From the NCBI GenBank assembly GCA_964405975.1, contig CAYOPW010000004.1, positions 1-64,000 on the forward strand: 64,000 bases of DNA, given 5' to 3'. The DNA comes from Hyphomicrobium_A sp964405975. Lineage in GTDB: Bacteria > Pseudomonadota > Alphaproteobacteria > Rhizobiales > Hyphomicrobiaceae. Positions 36,103 to 44,591 of this stretch are shown here, piece by piece (within the stretch, counting starts at the first letter, position 1; every line of letters starts with the position of its first letter). Both the position numbers and the translations under genes were made by a program. A model generated the notes under the pieces. It ran no database searches and was not told the origin of the DNA. It saw only the letters and a list, made by a program, of their open reading frames with translations.

Positions 36103-37544
36103 GACGCAACCGACGTGTGAAGGTGGTTGCGACATTGGGTCCCGCCACGTCATCCACCGAGATGATCGAGCGGCTGTTCTTGGCCGGCGTCGATGTCTTT
36201 CGCATCAATATGAGTCATGCCACGCGTGAGGCAGCCCGAGCGTTGCTAAACTCCGTGCGTTGGGTCGCAAAGCGTCATCGCCATCCCATCGGTGTGCTTG
36301 GCGACCTGCAAGGTCCGAAGTTTCGCATTGGCGAGTTTCACGGCGGCCGCGCGTTCATCAATGACGGCGCCATCTTTCGCTTCGTTCGCGAGGAAATCCC
36401 GGGAACGAACGAGTCTGTGTTTCTGCGGCACCCCCAGATCTTCGCCGCAGTCCAGCCCGGTCACATGCTGCTGCTCGACGACGGAAAGATCCGAATGCGC
36501 ATTGTGGAATCGACGCAAGATTCGATTGCTGCCGAAGTGCTGGTGGGCGGCGCACTCGCCAGTCGTAAAGGCATCAGCTTGCCCGATACCCTGCTCCCCG
36601 TCGGACCGCTGACGGAAAAAGACCAAGCCGATCTCAGCCATCTTTTGAAACTCGGAGTTGACTGGATTGCCCTATCGTTTGTTCAGCGAGGAGACGACGT
36701 TCTTGAGGCACGCAAGCTGATCGGCGATCGCGCGGCCGTGCTTGCCAAAATAGAAAAGCCTTCCGCCGTTACCGATCTTGATGCGATCATTTTGGCCAGC
36801 GATGGCTGCATGGTTGCGCGCGGCGATCTTGGCGTCGAGATCCCCGTCGAGCGCGTCCCAGGTCTACAAAAGAAGATAACGCGCACGGCTCGCGCCGCGG
36901 GCAAGCCGGTGGTTGTTGCCACGCAGATGCTCGAAAGCATGATCTCTTCGCCCCTGCCAACACGCGCCGAAGTTTCCGACGTGGCAAGCGCCGTTTTCGA
37001 TGGCGCGGATGCCGTGATGCTCTCAGCAGAATCCGCAGTCGGACAATATCCCGTCGAGGCGATCCAGATGATGGATCGCATTGCAATCCAGGTGGAAGGC
37101 GACCCAGGCTACGACGCCGTCGTCCACGCAACGCAAACGACCCCGCAACCAACCGCGGCCGACGCCATTGCTGCCGCGGCGCACGCGATTGCCTACACTG
37201 TGAAGCTGGCGGCCATCGTCTGCTACACGGCCACCGGCTCCACGGCCATGCGCGTGACGCGCGGACGCCCGGCATTGCCAATCATCGGACTGACGCCGGT
37301 CGAAGCAACGGCACGGCGGCTTTCGTTGGTGTGGGGGATTCAGACGGTGCTGACGGGGGACCCGCAGAACCTGTCCGACATGGTGCGCAAGGCCTGTCGC
37401 ATCGCCTTTGATGAAGGATTTGCTGCCCCGGGCGAGGGCCTTCTCATAACCGCCGGTGTGCCGCTCGGCACTCCCGGCGCAACCAACATGATCCGCATCG
37501 CGTTCGTGAACAAACACGGTGCGCCAATGGCCGAGACACTGTGA
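36099..37544 (+). CDS. pyk: Pyruvate kinase
   Basis: Converts phosphoenolpyruvate and ADP to pyruvate and ATP, the last step of glycolysis. The 481-residue product has RRVKVVATLGPATSS at the start, the substrate loop LGDLQGPKFRIGEF, the catalytic-Lys signature VLAKIEKPSAV, MVARGDLGVEIP, and ADAVMLSAESAVGQYP. The ATG at 36099 fits the family; an upstream extension overlaps the DUF1036 gene. The ATGA overlap implies translational coupling. The pairing recurs in Hyphomicrobiales as I recall. Confidence 0.96.
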   Translation: MRRNRRVKVVATLGPATSSTEMIERLFLAGVDVFRINMSHATREAARALLNSVRWVAKRHRHPIGVLGDLQGPKFRIGEFHGGRAFINDGAIFRFVREEIPGTNESVFLRHPQIFAAVQPGHMLLLDDGKIRMRIVESTQDSIAAEVLVGGALASRKGISLPDTLLPVGPLTEKDQADLSHLLKLGVDWIALSFVQRGDDVLEARKLIGDRAAVLAKIEKPSAVTDLDAIILASDGCMVARGDLGVEIPVERVPGLQKKITRTARAAGKPVVVATQMLESMISSPLPTRAEVSDVASAVFDGADAVMLSAESAVGQYPVEAIQMMDRIAIQVEGDPGYDAVVHATQTTPQPTAADAIAAAAHAIAYTVKLAAIVCYTATGSTAMRVTRGRPALPIIGLTPVEATARRLSLVWGIQTVLTGDPQNLSDMVRKACRIAFDEGFAAPGEGLLITAGVPLGTPGATNMIRIAFVNKHGAPMAETL

Positions 37545-37562
37545 AGCCTACCTCTGCGCGGC

Positions 37563-38228
37563 TTAGATGCCCTGCCCCTCGACCTCAACGGACAGCTTTT
37601 CAAACGCTTCCTTCGCGCCCGATGCTTGCGGATGAATTCGCAGCAACTCGCGATAGGCATTTAGAGCATTCTTCTTCTGGCCGTAGTCGTTGAGAATCTG
37701 CGCAAGTCCCGACAGCGCCCTAAAGTGTTTTGGCTCCAGCGCCAAGACGCGGCGTAGATCGCCCAGCGCACTGCCGTTTCGATCTTGCAGGTAGTATACG
37801 TAGGCGCGGCGGTTCCAGCCTTCCGCATAGTCGGGCGCAAGCTCAACAACAGCGTCAAGCAGGCGCAGAGCAAGCTCCAACCGCTTTTCGTCGATCGCTT
37901 TCAACGAGCGCGCCATCAATACGGCGACCGTGTCGCTTTCAGTTTGCAACCACAGTCGCTCGATCGCCTTCGTAAGTGCGTCAGCGCGGGCGGGATCCGG
38001 CGCCTTGGCAAGCTGGGCGTAGAGCACATCAAGCTGCGTGTCTTGATCTTTACGGGGCTCTTGTTCGGCCTGCGAGTTCTTCTCGGCATCGGGCTGTGCA
38101 AGTCGCGGGCTTGGCGGCGTTGGCGCTTCCTGCTGCGGGGCGGGTGCACCCTGGGCGTGCGCAGGCGTCAACGCCGGTGCGCAGAGCGCAAGCCCCAAGA
38201 CCACGGGAAGTAGGAGTTTGTCATGCAT
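37563..38228 (-). CDS. Periplasmic TPR-repeat protein
   Basis: 221 residues: a signal peptide cleaved near AHA-QGA, a Pro/Gln-rich linker (about residues 27-60), then about four TPR-like helical pairs including ELALRLLDAVVELAPDYAEGWNRRAYVYYLQDRNGSALGDLRRVLALEPKHFRALSGLA. TPR proteins of this kind mediate protein contacts in the cell envelope. No partner is evident. The gene is convergent with pyk, with an 18-base gap, and its 5' neighbour on the same strand is rpmJ. Confidence 0.85.
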   Translation of the reverse strand: MHDKLLLPVVLGLALCAPALTPAHAQGAPAPQQEAPTPPSPRLAQPDAEKNSQAEQEPRKDQDTQLDVLYAQLAKAPDPARADALTKAIERLWLQTESDTVAVLMARSLKAIDEKRLELALRLLDAVVELAPDYAEGWNRRAYVYYLQDRNGSALGDLRRVLALEPKHFRALSGLAQILNDYGQKKNALNAYRELLRIHPQASGAKEAFEKLSVEVEGQGI

Positions 38229-38286
38229 CCTTTATGAATAGGATGCCGGGCAGCTGCCGTCAAAGGCCAGCCCGCGCCGGGACGCC

Positions 38287-38412
38287 TCAGCCCTGCCGCG
38301 CCTTGAAGCGCCGCTGGGTCTTGTTGATGACGTAGAGCCGCCCTTTCCGTCGCACCAGGCGATTGTTGCGATGGCGCGCACGTAGCGACTTCAAGGAATT
38401 CCTGACTTTCAT
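38287..38412 (-). CDS. rpmJ: 50S ribosomal protein L36
   Basis: A 41-residue basic peptide, MKVRNSLKSLRARHRNN at the start and LYVINKTQRRFKARQG at the end. The Cys/His zinc ligands found in the C+ form are missing: the usual Cys positions hold Ser, Arg and others, so this is the zinc-independent form usual in alphaproteobacteria. The gene is shorter than common ORF cutoffs but clear. It lies 26 bases before the tRNA-Val gene and upstream of the TPR gene on the same strand. Confidence 0.95.
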   Translation of the reverse strand: MKVRNSLKSLRARHRNNRLVRRKGRLYVINKTQRRFKARQG

Positions 38413-38438
38413 TTCGGTACCAATTCGGTCAATTCGGA

Positions 38439-38513
<75 letters not shown>

Positions 38514-38567
38514 TAGAGGGCGTGGTTCTAGGCGGTCTGTATTGCTGCGGTCAAGCTCGGACACACC

Positions 38568-38954
38568 TCAAGCGTCTAGTAGACGGTCGACCTCGCGCAC
38601 CAAGTCCCTCAAATGGAACGGCTTGGAAAGCACGCGTGCGTCCGTGGGCGCGGCGACGTCGCTATTTAGAACTACGGCCGCAAACCCGGTTATAAACATG
38701 ATCTTGAGCTCAGGATCGAGTTCGCTCGCCCGCCGCGCCAGCTCGATCCCGTCCATTTTCGGCATGACGATATCTGTCAGCAGCAGTGTAAAGGGATCGG
38801 TCTTCAACCGCTCGAAGGCCTCCTCCCCGTTCTCGTAGGCTATGACGTCGTAGCCGGCCTTCTCGAGCGCGCGGACTAAAAACCCGCGCATGGAATCGTC
38901 GTCTTCGGCCAGTAGGATTCGGGGTACGATGAGTCGAGAGGGTTTGGCTGTCAT
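38568..38954 (-). CDS. cpdR: Cell-cycle response regulator CpdR
   Basis: A single receiver domain of 128 residues with acidic E17-D18-D19, phosphoacceptor D61 in LLTDIVMPKMDGIELA, and the conserved Lys in LSKPFHLRDLV. The stretches ILLAEDDDSMR and FITGFAAVVLN mark CpdR, which in its unphosphorylated state recruits ClpXP to degrade cell-cycle proteins such as CtrA in Caulobacter; CckA-ChpT phosphorylation switches it off. No output domain is present. The neighbouring tRNA-Val and N-formylglutamate amidohydrolase genes are a familiar setting in Hyphomicrobiales. Confidence 0.93.
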   Translation of the reverse strand: MTAKPSRLIVPRILLAEDDDSMRGFLVRALEKAGYDVIAYENGEEAFERLKTDPFTLLLTDIVMPKMDGIELARRASELDPELKIMFITGFAAVVLNSDVAAPTDARVLSKPFHLRDLVREVDRLLDA

Positions 38955-39250
38955 GACGGCTCTTGTGACTAAATCCGTTGATTGCGGTACGCGACGCTCA
39001 CATTAGAGCCGAATCTGGTGCCCGTAAGGTAAACGAAGAGTTGATGAATCCTTATCGCTGGTGCCCTGCCAATACAGCATGCTTCACAAGCACGCGTCAG
39101 CAACACTCCTCTAACTTGATGGACATATTGAGACCAGGTTGGCACAGTGAGCAAGGGGTTGAGTGCTTCGCACGGCGTGCGACCTTTTCCCCATTCGGCT
39201 CAAGTTCGAGCAACCGCCGCTAGCAACTGCCCTTAGCAACTGCCAAACGC

Positions 39251-40150
39251 ATGCCTACGCGCACCCAGGATTCTGTCCCCTCTGAACTGCTGCCGCCGTT
39301 CGTCGTGCACGCGCCAGAGCCCCAGGTCGCGCCATTCGTGCTGTGCTCACCCCATTCGGGCAACATTTACCCGCGCGACTTCCTTAAGCAGTCATGTCTG
39401 ACACCATTATCGCTCAGAAAATCGGAAGATTGCTTCGTCGACGAGCTTTTCAAGCCAGTCGCCGCGGAAGGCGTTCCCCTTATCGCAGCACGCTTTCCCC
39501 GCGCGTTTCTCGATGTTAACCGGGAGCCCTATGAGCTTGACCCGGAGCTCTTCATCGAGCCGCTGCCTGATTACGCAAATGCACAATCTGTGCGGGTTGC
39601 CGGCGGCCTAGGCACGATCGCGCGCATTGTCGCCGACGGCGAGGAGATCTACCCCAACAAATTGCCGCTTGCCTCCGGTCTGCGCAGGGTGGAGCAATTG
39701 TATATTCCTTTCCATGCCGCACTGGCTGAGCTCATAGAGCAGACGCGGCACCGGTTCGGTTATGCGATCTTGATCGATTGCCACTCAATGCCGTCCGTTT
39801 CTATGGCACCGGCAGGCGGACCACGGCCCGATATCGTGCTGGGCGACCGGTTCGGAGCTGCCGCCGACAGCAAGATCACCCGATTTCTCAAGGAATGCTT
39901 GGCGGACCTGGGATACGAGGTGCAGATGAACCGCCCCTATGCGGGCGGCTACATCACCGAGCACTACGGCCGGCCCGCGCGAAGCGTTCATGCCGTACAA
40001 TTGGAACTTAATCGCGGGCTTTATCTTGATGAGAAAACGTTGGAGCCCACTGCGGACTTCGCCCGTTTGAAACGCGACCTAGAAGGCCTTGCGGGCCCTT
40101 TATTCTGCGATCTGCCGACCTTGCTGGAACGGCGCGCCGCCGCCGAATGA
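39251..40150 (+). CDS. N-formylglutamate amidohydrolase family protein (copy B)
   Basis: A 299-residue member of the same family as the protein at 34282 but with quite different sequence. Metal and active-site regions appear as LCSPHSGNIYP, EDCFVDELF, RAFLDVNREPYELDPELF, LIDCHSMPS and QLELNRGLYLDE. This copy keeps the R-x-F-L-D-V-N-R-E-P-x-E-L-D block typical of the classical HutG-type enzymes, so it is the better candidate for N-formylglutamate or N-formyl amino acid hydrolysis. It stands alone on the plus strand between cpdR and the sRNA locus. Confidence 0.88.
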   Translation: MPTRTQDSVPSELLPPFVVHAPEPQVAPFVLCSPHSGNIYPRDFLKQSCLTPLSLRKSEDCFVDELFKPVAAEGVPLIAARFPRAFLDVNREPYELDPELFIEPLPDYANAQSVRVAGGLGTIARIVADGEEIYPNKLPLASGLRRVEQLYIPFHAALAELIEQTRHRFGYAILIDCHSMPSVSMAPAGGPRPDIVLGDRFGAAADSKITRFLKECLADLGYEVQMNRPYAGGYITEHYGRPARSVHAVQLELNRGLYLDEKTLEPTADFARLKRDLEGLAGPLFCDLPTLLERRAAAE

Positions 40151-40310
40151 GCCTGTCCTGCAATGGGGGTCGCACCAGAACCACAGGTCACCCCAGGTAT
40201 GCAATCGCCGGCGCGGTGGACATCATGCAACTGAGTACTCCAACGCTCCGCTATGATGGAAATTCATGCTGCGGCGCGGGATGATCGAACGTCTCATGCG
40301 GGGCACCCAG

Positions 40311-40420
40311 AAAAGAAAAATGGGCCGTCCGGGTCTCGAACGGCCCAAGTCTAGGGAGGAAACGCCCAAGGAGGGCTACGACAAAACAAGCTGGGCTCGC
40401 AATGTCGCATCGCAAAAGCT
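40311..40420 (-). ncRNA. MmgR/suhB-type small RNA, copy 1
   Basis: On the minus strand: a short GCCC/GGGC hairpin, an unpaired segment TTTCCTCCCT, then a terminator stem (40322-40328 with 40340-40346) and the T-rich tail complementing 40311-40321. The ten-base pyrimidine segment between two hairpins is the ultraconserved signature of the alphaproteobacterial MmgR (alpha-r8, Rfam suhB) sRNAs as I recall it. The position beside an inositol-monophosphatase-family gene also fits. Upstream, TTGAAA and TAGCTT spaced 17 bases could be its promoter, so the 5' end near 40420 is approximate. Its likely mode is pairing with ribosome-binding sites. Confidence 0.72.
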
Positions 40421-40592
40421 AAGGGTGCGCCGCACAATTTTCAATTGCATTTTTTGCAGAGCTGCATAACCCAAACTGGGGAGCTCAGCATTTCGCGCAT
40501 GGCGGCAACGCTTGCGGCAGGCTCTGGCTGGTGGACGGAAAAAAGGCCGTTCGCGGCACGAACGGCCCAAGTCTAGGGAGGAAACGCCCAAG
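40337..40592 (-). repeat. Tandem direct repeat: cores of the two sRNA genes
   Basis: An identical 34-base core occurs at 40337-40370 and 40559-40592, 222 bases apart, in the same orientation. Both cores contain the TTTCCTCCCT segment (minus strand) and one terminator arm. The flanks and loops differ, so it is a duplicated RNA gene under selection rather than a fresh duplication or a CRISPR repeat. Confidence 0.85.
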
Positions 40593-40640
40593 TGGGCTAC
40601 GGCGTCGCTGGATCATCAACTCCACCGTGACAAACAGATT
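40539..40640 (-). ncRNA. MmgR/suhB-type small RNA, copy 2
   Basis: The second copy has the same architecture as copy 1: GCCC/GGGC hairpin, unpaired TTTCCTCCCT, and a stronger terminator with a perfect 9-bp stem (40545-40553 with 40559-40567) followed by six T (complement of 40539-40544). The terminator loop and stem length differ from copy 1 while the single-stranded core is identical. I could not identify a convincing promoter, so the 5' end is approximate. Confidence 0.7.
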
Positions 40641-40831
40641 GAGCGTGTTCGGCGTCATCAGCAACCCAACGGGCAGCAATAATGCGCCATTCCGGTGAAT
40701 ATGTAACCGGGCAGCAACAGAATAGGATACTAGGCCACACAATGGAAACTGAGGTTGGGAAGCGAGGCAGTAGTAGTAGATATTTTAGTGGAGCAGATTT
40801 CCATAATATCCTGTAAATAAAGGAAACAACT

Positions 40832-41638
40832 GTGAGCTCGACCTCCCGGCCAAGTTTCAAGACGCTGCTCGAATTCGCCCACAGCCTCGCAGACATCTCT
40901 GGCGAAGCCATCCAGCCCTACTTCCGTAAGCCCATCGCTGTGACAAATAAGGCACCGCGCGGCGCCTTCGATCCTGTCACGGCAGCCGACGAAGCAGCCG
41001 AGCGAGCCATCGCGCGCGCTGTAGGAAAACACTGTCCGGACCATGGCCTCATCGGCGAGGAATTCGGTATCGTACGCGAAGACGCGCGTCTGCGATGGGT
41101 CGTTGACCCCATAGACGGCACGCGCGCGTTCATTATGGGCTCCCCGTTGTGGGGCACGCTCATCGGGCTTCTGGATGGTGAGAACCCGCTCCTCGGTTTG
41201 ATGAATCAACCTTTTACTGGGGAGCGCTTTTGGTCGGGTCCCAACGAAGCGTTCATGCGCACGGGAGAAGGACGCGCCCGCCGACTCAAGACGCGCGACT
41301 GTCCCCGGGTTGCTGATGCCATTGTGTCGACCACACACCCCGACTTGTTCGCGAAGGGTGAGGAATGGAATGCGTTCACGCGACTGAAGTCTAAGGCTCG
41401 CATGACCCGCTACGGTGGTGACTGCTACGCTTACTGTCTGCTTGCAGCAGGGTTCGTCGACATTGTGTTGGAGTCGGGCTTGAAGCCCTTCGACGTGGTT
41501 GCCCTGATCCCGATCATTGAGCGAGCGGGCGGACGCATCACAACGTGGGAAGGCGAGCCGGCAGCCTCTGGCGGACGTATCGTGGCCACGGGCGACCCGC
41601 GCCTGCACAAAACTGTGCTGTCATTGCTTGCACGTTGA
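40832..41638 (+). CDS. hisN: Histidinol-phosphatase, inositol-monophosphatase family
   Basis: A 268-residue Mg2+-dependent phosphatase. The family motifs are present: GEEFG near residue 70, WVVDPIDGTRAFIMG near 90-104 with the metal-binding Asp residues, and GGDCYAYCLLAAG followed by KPFDVVALIPIIERAGG. The DGTRAFIMG form marks HisN, which removes phosphate from L-histidinol phosphate; a broader inositol or sugar phosphatase role is not excluded. The start is GTG with AGGAAAC upstream. The preceding gap holds the two sRNAs, transcribed away from this gene. Confidence 0.88.
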   Translation: MSSTSRPSFKTLLEFAHSLADISGEAIQPYFRKPIAVTNKAPRGAFDPVTAADEAAERAIARAVGKHCPDHGLIGEEFGIVREDARLRWVVDPIDGTRAFIMGSPLWGTLIGLLDGENPLLGLMNQPFTGERFWSGPNEAFMRTGEGRARRLKTRDCPRVADAIVSTTHPDLFAKGEEWNAFTRLKSKARMTRYGGDCYAYCLLAAGFVDIVLESGLKPFDVVALIPIIERAGGRITTWEGEPAASGGRIVATGDPRLHKTVLSLLAR

Positions 41639-41666
41639 TTGACACGCGAGCGGCTTGCGCGTCACC

Positions 41667-42626
41667 TCAAGCCACCTTGGTATCGACCCCGACATACGCA
41701 TCAAACGCCGCCCAAAAGCGCGCGCGGACGATATCGTTCTCTTGCAGGATCTCGTGACGGGATCCGGGCATCAGGATGCAAGAGGATACTTTCGCCTGAA
41801 CAGCAAAATCCTCTATCGCCCGAGAAGACACGACTGTATCGTTCCCAGCCGCAAAAAAGAGCAATGGAACGTTAATTCGCTGCGGATAGCTCTCGGCGGA
41901 AATGCGCCGACACGATCGAAGCGCAGAGCGCAGCCAGCGGATCGTCGGGGAACCGAGCCCGAGCTGGGGTCTAGCGTCCAGCACCGCCTTGGTCCTTTGC
42001 CAACGTTCGCGATCGGACGTCAGACAATTGTCGTCAAAGGGTTTGCAGTTCTCGAACTCATCTGAGCCGCCGGAGACATACGCCTTTGACATGCCAAGCA
42101 CGCAGCCCAATTCCGCGTAAAGGCGTACCGTAAAGGGCGAGTGCTGCAATGTGACTTCGTTCAAGGTGATCAGCGGCGCACAGAGCACCATGCGTTCAAA
42201 CCACAAGCCCTGCATCGTCGCATTACGCAAAAGAACGTTGCCGCCCATCGAATGACCAAACCCAATGAATGGCGGCGGGCAATCGGGCAGCACCACATCT
42301 TTCATGAACCGAATGAGATCGCGGTCGTACTGCCAAAAGCCTTTGACGTAACCTTTGTAGGGATTAGCAAGCTTGCGCTGCGAACCGCCCTGCCCGCGCC
42401 AGTCCATCGTCGCAACGGCAAAACCGCGCCGGCGTAAGTCGGCGATAACCTCAAAGTATTTCTCGATGAACTCGGTGCGCCCGCCAAACAGACAGACCGT
42501 GCCACGCCGGGGCGAGCGCGTTGCATCCCAGCGCGCAAACCTTAGTTCAGTCCCGTCGTATCCTTTGAAGGACCCGGCCGTCGCGCCGCTCGGAACCGGG
42601 TTTTTGGGTAGTGTTACGAGCTCCAT
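41667..42626 (-). CDS. Alpha/beta hydrolase, lysophospholipase (PldB)-like
   Basis: About 319 residues without a signal peptide. The nucleophile elbow is GFGHSMGGNVLL, the oxyanion area contains CLFGGRTEFIEKY, MDWRGQGGSQR precedes the elbow, the acid lies in FFAAGNDTVVS and the His in PGSRHEIL. This pattern is that of the PldB/monoacylglycerol lipase-like group. The ATG at 42626 follows GAGGG and is preferred to an upstream GTG. It is convergent with hisN, 28 bases away. The substrate is not known. Confidence 0.85.
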   Translation of the reverse strand: MELVTLPKNPVPSGATAGSFKGYDGTELRFARWDATRSPRRGTVCLFGGRTEFIEKYFEVIADLRRRGFAVATMDWRGQGGSQRKLANPYKGYVKGFWQYDRDLIRFMKDVVLPDCPPPFIGFGHSMGGNVLLRNATMQGLWFERMVLCAPLITLNEVTLQHSPFTVRLYAELGCVLGMSKAYVSGGSDEFENCKPFDDNCLTSDRERWQRTKAVLDARPQLGLGSPTIRWLRSALRSCRRISAESYPQRINVPLLFFAAGNDTVVSSRAIEDFAVQAKVSSCILMPGSRHEILQENDIVRARFWAAFDAYVGVDTKVA

Positions 42627-42726
42627 AGTGCCCTCTGATAGCGACACGCTCTGCGACGCGTCCTATATCAGGATGCGCCTCACCTTCACAGAGTCGCCAA
42701 TCAGCGTCTAGGACAGTGGGTGGTTC

Positions 42727-43320
42727 TCAATAGGACCAATACGGGCCACGTCGCGGTCCGAATGCAAATGGCCCCAAACGCCACCGGCGAAGGGGGCGCG
42801 CTTCGACGATTTCACCGCTGCAGCGGTCGATCGTCAGCTTGAACGGCCGGCCCGGCGCGCGACGTGCGCGCACAACCATGATGGGCCCCCTGGGCCTGAA
42901 TCGATGGAAGGCATACCAGCCTTGTGCACGCAGCCGGCGGCGGACAACGCGGCGCGGAACACAGCGCGGCTCTCGATAAGCGTAACGCGGTGCCGCATAT
43001 GCTGGCTCAGCAAACCCCTTGCCATTTGATGCCGCAGGTGGATAGGCCGGCTCTCTAAACCCTTTGCCATTGGCAATTGGCGGCGGCGGATAGGGCGGCG
43101 CAACATCTTCAGGCGGCCCCGCGTAGCGTTCCGGCGGCGCATTCGCATAAGGATCCACATATCGGGGGCCTGAAGATCCCGAACCATAGTTCGGTTCGTA
43201 ACCTGGCTCGTATTGCGAGTAGTCTTGCGACGGATAATCGAGATCGGCGGCCGAGGCTATCGGCGCGACGGCAAATAAGGATGCGGCAACGGCAGCCACC
43301 GCGGCGAGACGGGCTGACAT
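42727..43320 (-). CDS. Exported Pro/Tyr/Arg-rich protein, unknown function
   Basis: 197 residues. A signal peptide (MSARLAAVAAVAASLFAVAP, cleaved near ASA-ADL) is followed by a low-complexity part rich in Tyr, Pro and Gly with two imperfect repeats of NGKGFxEPAYxxA, and a basic C-terminal domain (RRVVRRRLRAQGWYAFHRF, then LTIDRCSGEIVEARPL) that resembles proteins predicted to sit in the envelope of Hyphomicrobiales. AAGGAAG precedes the ATG at 43320. The function is unknown. It is divergent from hsp20. Confidence 0.72.
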   Translation of the reverse strand: MSARLAAVAAVAASLFAVAPIASAADLDYPSQDYSQYEPGYEPNYGSGSSGPRYVDPYANAPPERYAGPPEDVAPPYPPPPIANGKGFREPAYPPAASNGKGFAEPAYAAPRYAYREPRCVPRRVVRRRLRAQGWYAFHRFRPRGPIMVVRARRAPGRPFKLTIDRCSGEIVEARPLRRWRLGPFAFGPRRGPYWSY

Positions 43321-43478
43321 GGGGACACTTCCTTTCATTCGAGTTGCAGACGCCTCGAATAGCCGGGACAGAATGGCGGCGGCAACATGAACGTCAGATG
43401 AAGGACTACCATTTTTCCGTTACCGCAGCTTAACTTGGTGCGGGGCTGTGTTTGCCGCGCCGCGCGCCACTTGCGAGC

Positions 43479-43507
43479 CTTGAATTGAGCGAGACGGCTC
43501 TTAAATA
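43479..43507 (+). promoter_or_regulatory. Predicted hsp20 promoter
   Basis: CTTGAA (43479-43484) and TAAATA (43502-43507) are spaced 17 bases. The spacing suggests the housekeeping sigma factor; the CTTGAA box would also suit a heat-shock sigma with a different -10. Transcription from here gives a leader of about 90 bases. Confidence 0.45.
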
Positions 43508-43513
43508 CGAGAT

Positions 43514-43604
43514 GCGCATGCCTCATCTGGAGGGTGCGCAATTCGAAAAAGCTTGGCCCACTGGGCAGGCATTTACATGTCGCTTCATTCAAGGAGGATA
43601 TGTC
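43514..43604 (+). promoter_or_regulatory. ROSE-type RNA thermometer in the hsp20 leader
   Basis: The last hairpin pairs ACATGTCGCT (43575-43584) with AGGATATGT (43595-43603), all Watson-Crick or G-U except one bulged G. It contains the ROSE signature UYGCU (here UCGCU) opposite AGGA of the Shine-Dalgarno sequence, which is how ROSE elements mask small heat-shock genes at low temperature. Two more hairpins precede it (TGCGCA arms at about 43513-43540, GCCC/GGGC at about 43556-43567). Confidence 0.72.
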
Positions 43605-44057
43605 ATGCGACAGTTCGACTTTGCTCCCCTTTACCGTTCCACCATCGGCTTTGATCGTTTCGCGCAGCTGCTCGATACGGTGAGCGGCGTTGACGCTGAA
43701 GCCGGTTATCCGCCCTACAATATCGAGCGTCTTGGTGAGAACGAGTACCGCATTACCATGGCGGTTGCCGGTTTTAACGAAGACGAGTTTAAGGTCGAGG
43801 TGAAGGAGACAACACTCTCTGTCAGCGGCGAGAAAAAGCCTGACGACAAGGAGCGTACGTTCCTGCACCGCGGCATTGCTGCGCGCAGTTTCGAGCGGCG
43901 TTTCCAGCTCGCAGACTACGTCGAAGTCAAGGGTGCCGACTTTACAAACGGGCTCCTGCACATCGACCTCGTCCGCAATCTGCCTGAGCGTATGAAGCCA
44001 CGCAGCATTGCAATTGGATCAGGCCACAAGGCCAAACAGATCGAGGCTAATGTGTAA
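43605..44057 (+). CDS. Small heat-shock protein Hsp20 (IbpA-like)
   Basis: A 150-residue alpha-crystallin-type chaperone that holds unfolding proteins. It starts MRQFDFAPLYRSTIGFDRF, then YPPYNIERLGENEYRITMAVAGF, the beta strands VKETTLSVSG, and FERRFQLADYVEVKGADFTNGLLHIDL, with a C-terminal PRSIAI (I-x-I-like) motif needed for oligomers. The Rhizobiales class A Hsp20 proteins look the same. AAGGAGG is seven bases before the ATG; the frame extends 51 residues upstream but that part is the RNA leader. Thermal control is likely through the ROSE-type hairpin. Confidence 0.94.
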   Translation: MRQFDFAPLYRSTIGFDRFAQLLDTVSGVDAEAGYPPYNIERLGENEYRITMAVAGFNEDEFKVEVKETTLSVSGEKKPDDKERTFLHRGIAARSFERRFQLADYVEVKGADFTNGLLHIDLVRNLPERMKPRSIAIGSGHKAKQIEANV

Positions 44058-44092
44058 CAGCCTTGCCTGAACACATAGTTTTGGGCCAGGAA

Positions 44093-44127
44093 AGGGCGGC
44101 GGCCGCGAGAGCGGTGGCCGTCCTTTT
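44093..44127 (+). terminator. hsp20 terminator
   Basis: A long GC-rich hairpin (44094-44106 with 44111-44123, loop GAGA, small internal mismatch) followed by four T lies 36 bases after the hsp20 stop codon. Confidence 0.75.
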
Positions 44128-44591
44128 CGTGCTCGATTGTCCCGCAATTTCACCATTCATCAAAGGTTTGGTCCTTGTGCGGGGCCCCTAAATCTGCCAA
44201 GCTCGCTAAAAAAGGTCAGTAGTCCTGTCCTTTATTTGCTCTATTTGGTGCAAAATTGAGCCAGCGGCGCCATTGGCGGCAGAGTATCTGGCTTACGACA
44301 ATCGACGAGCCTGGAGAATGAGGAACGTGAGCGTGCTCGATTTCGCAAGGCCGGAATATCCGGCGGCATGGCAAGATGCGGACGCTGAAGAAGCGGCTGG
44401 GACGGCGAAAGAGCCGCTGGCGACCGTCGCCATGTTTGCCCAGAAGCCCTCGTCCAATTGCCACTAACTCTGCAACTTTGACATAACCCATAGACAGGCG
44501 ACAAATTGCGCGCTGCGCAGCGCCCGCGCCGGCGAAGCCGCAACCGGACGAAAGAGCCCTGCAGGCGACCGGCGCGCCATCGAGATCGTAA
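44128..44591. other. Upstream region of gltBD, no supported gene
   Basis: About 460 bases between the hsp20 terminator and gltB. Open frames occur on both strands (for example 44216-44632 minus and 44273-44467 plus) but have no recognisable motifs, and the minus one runs into the gltB start. The region presumably holds the glt promoter and nitrogen-responsive sites, which I could not identify. Confidence 0.5.

Noticed and set aside
40337..40592. Two identical 34-base repeats read as CRISPR or insertion-sequence ends
   Set aside because: Only two copies, 222 bases apart, no spacer regularity, no cas or transposase gene; each is the core of an sRNA with its own terminator.
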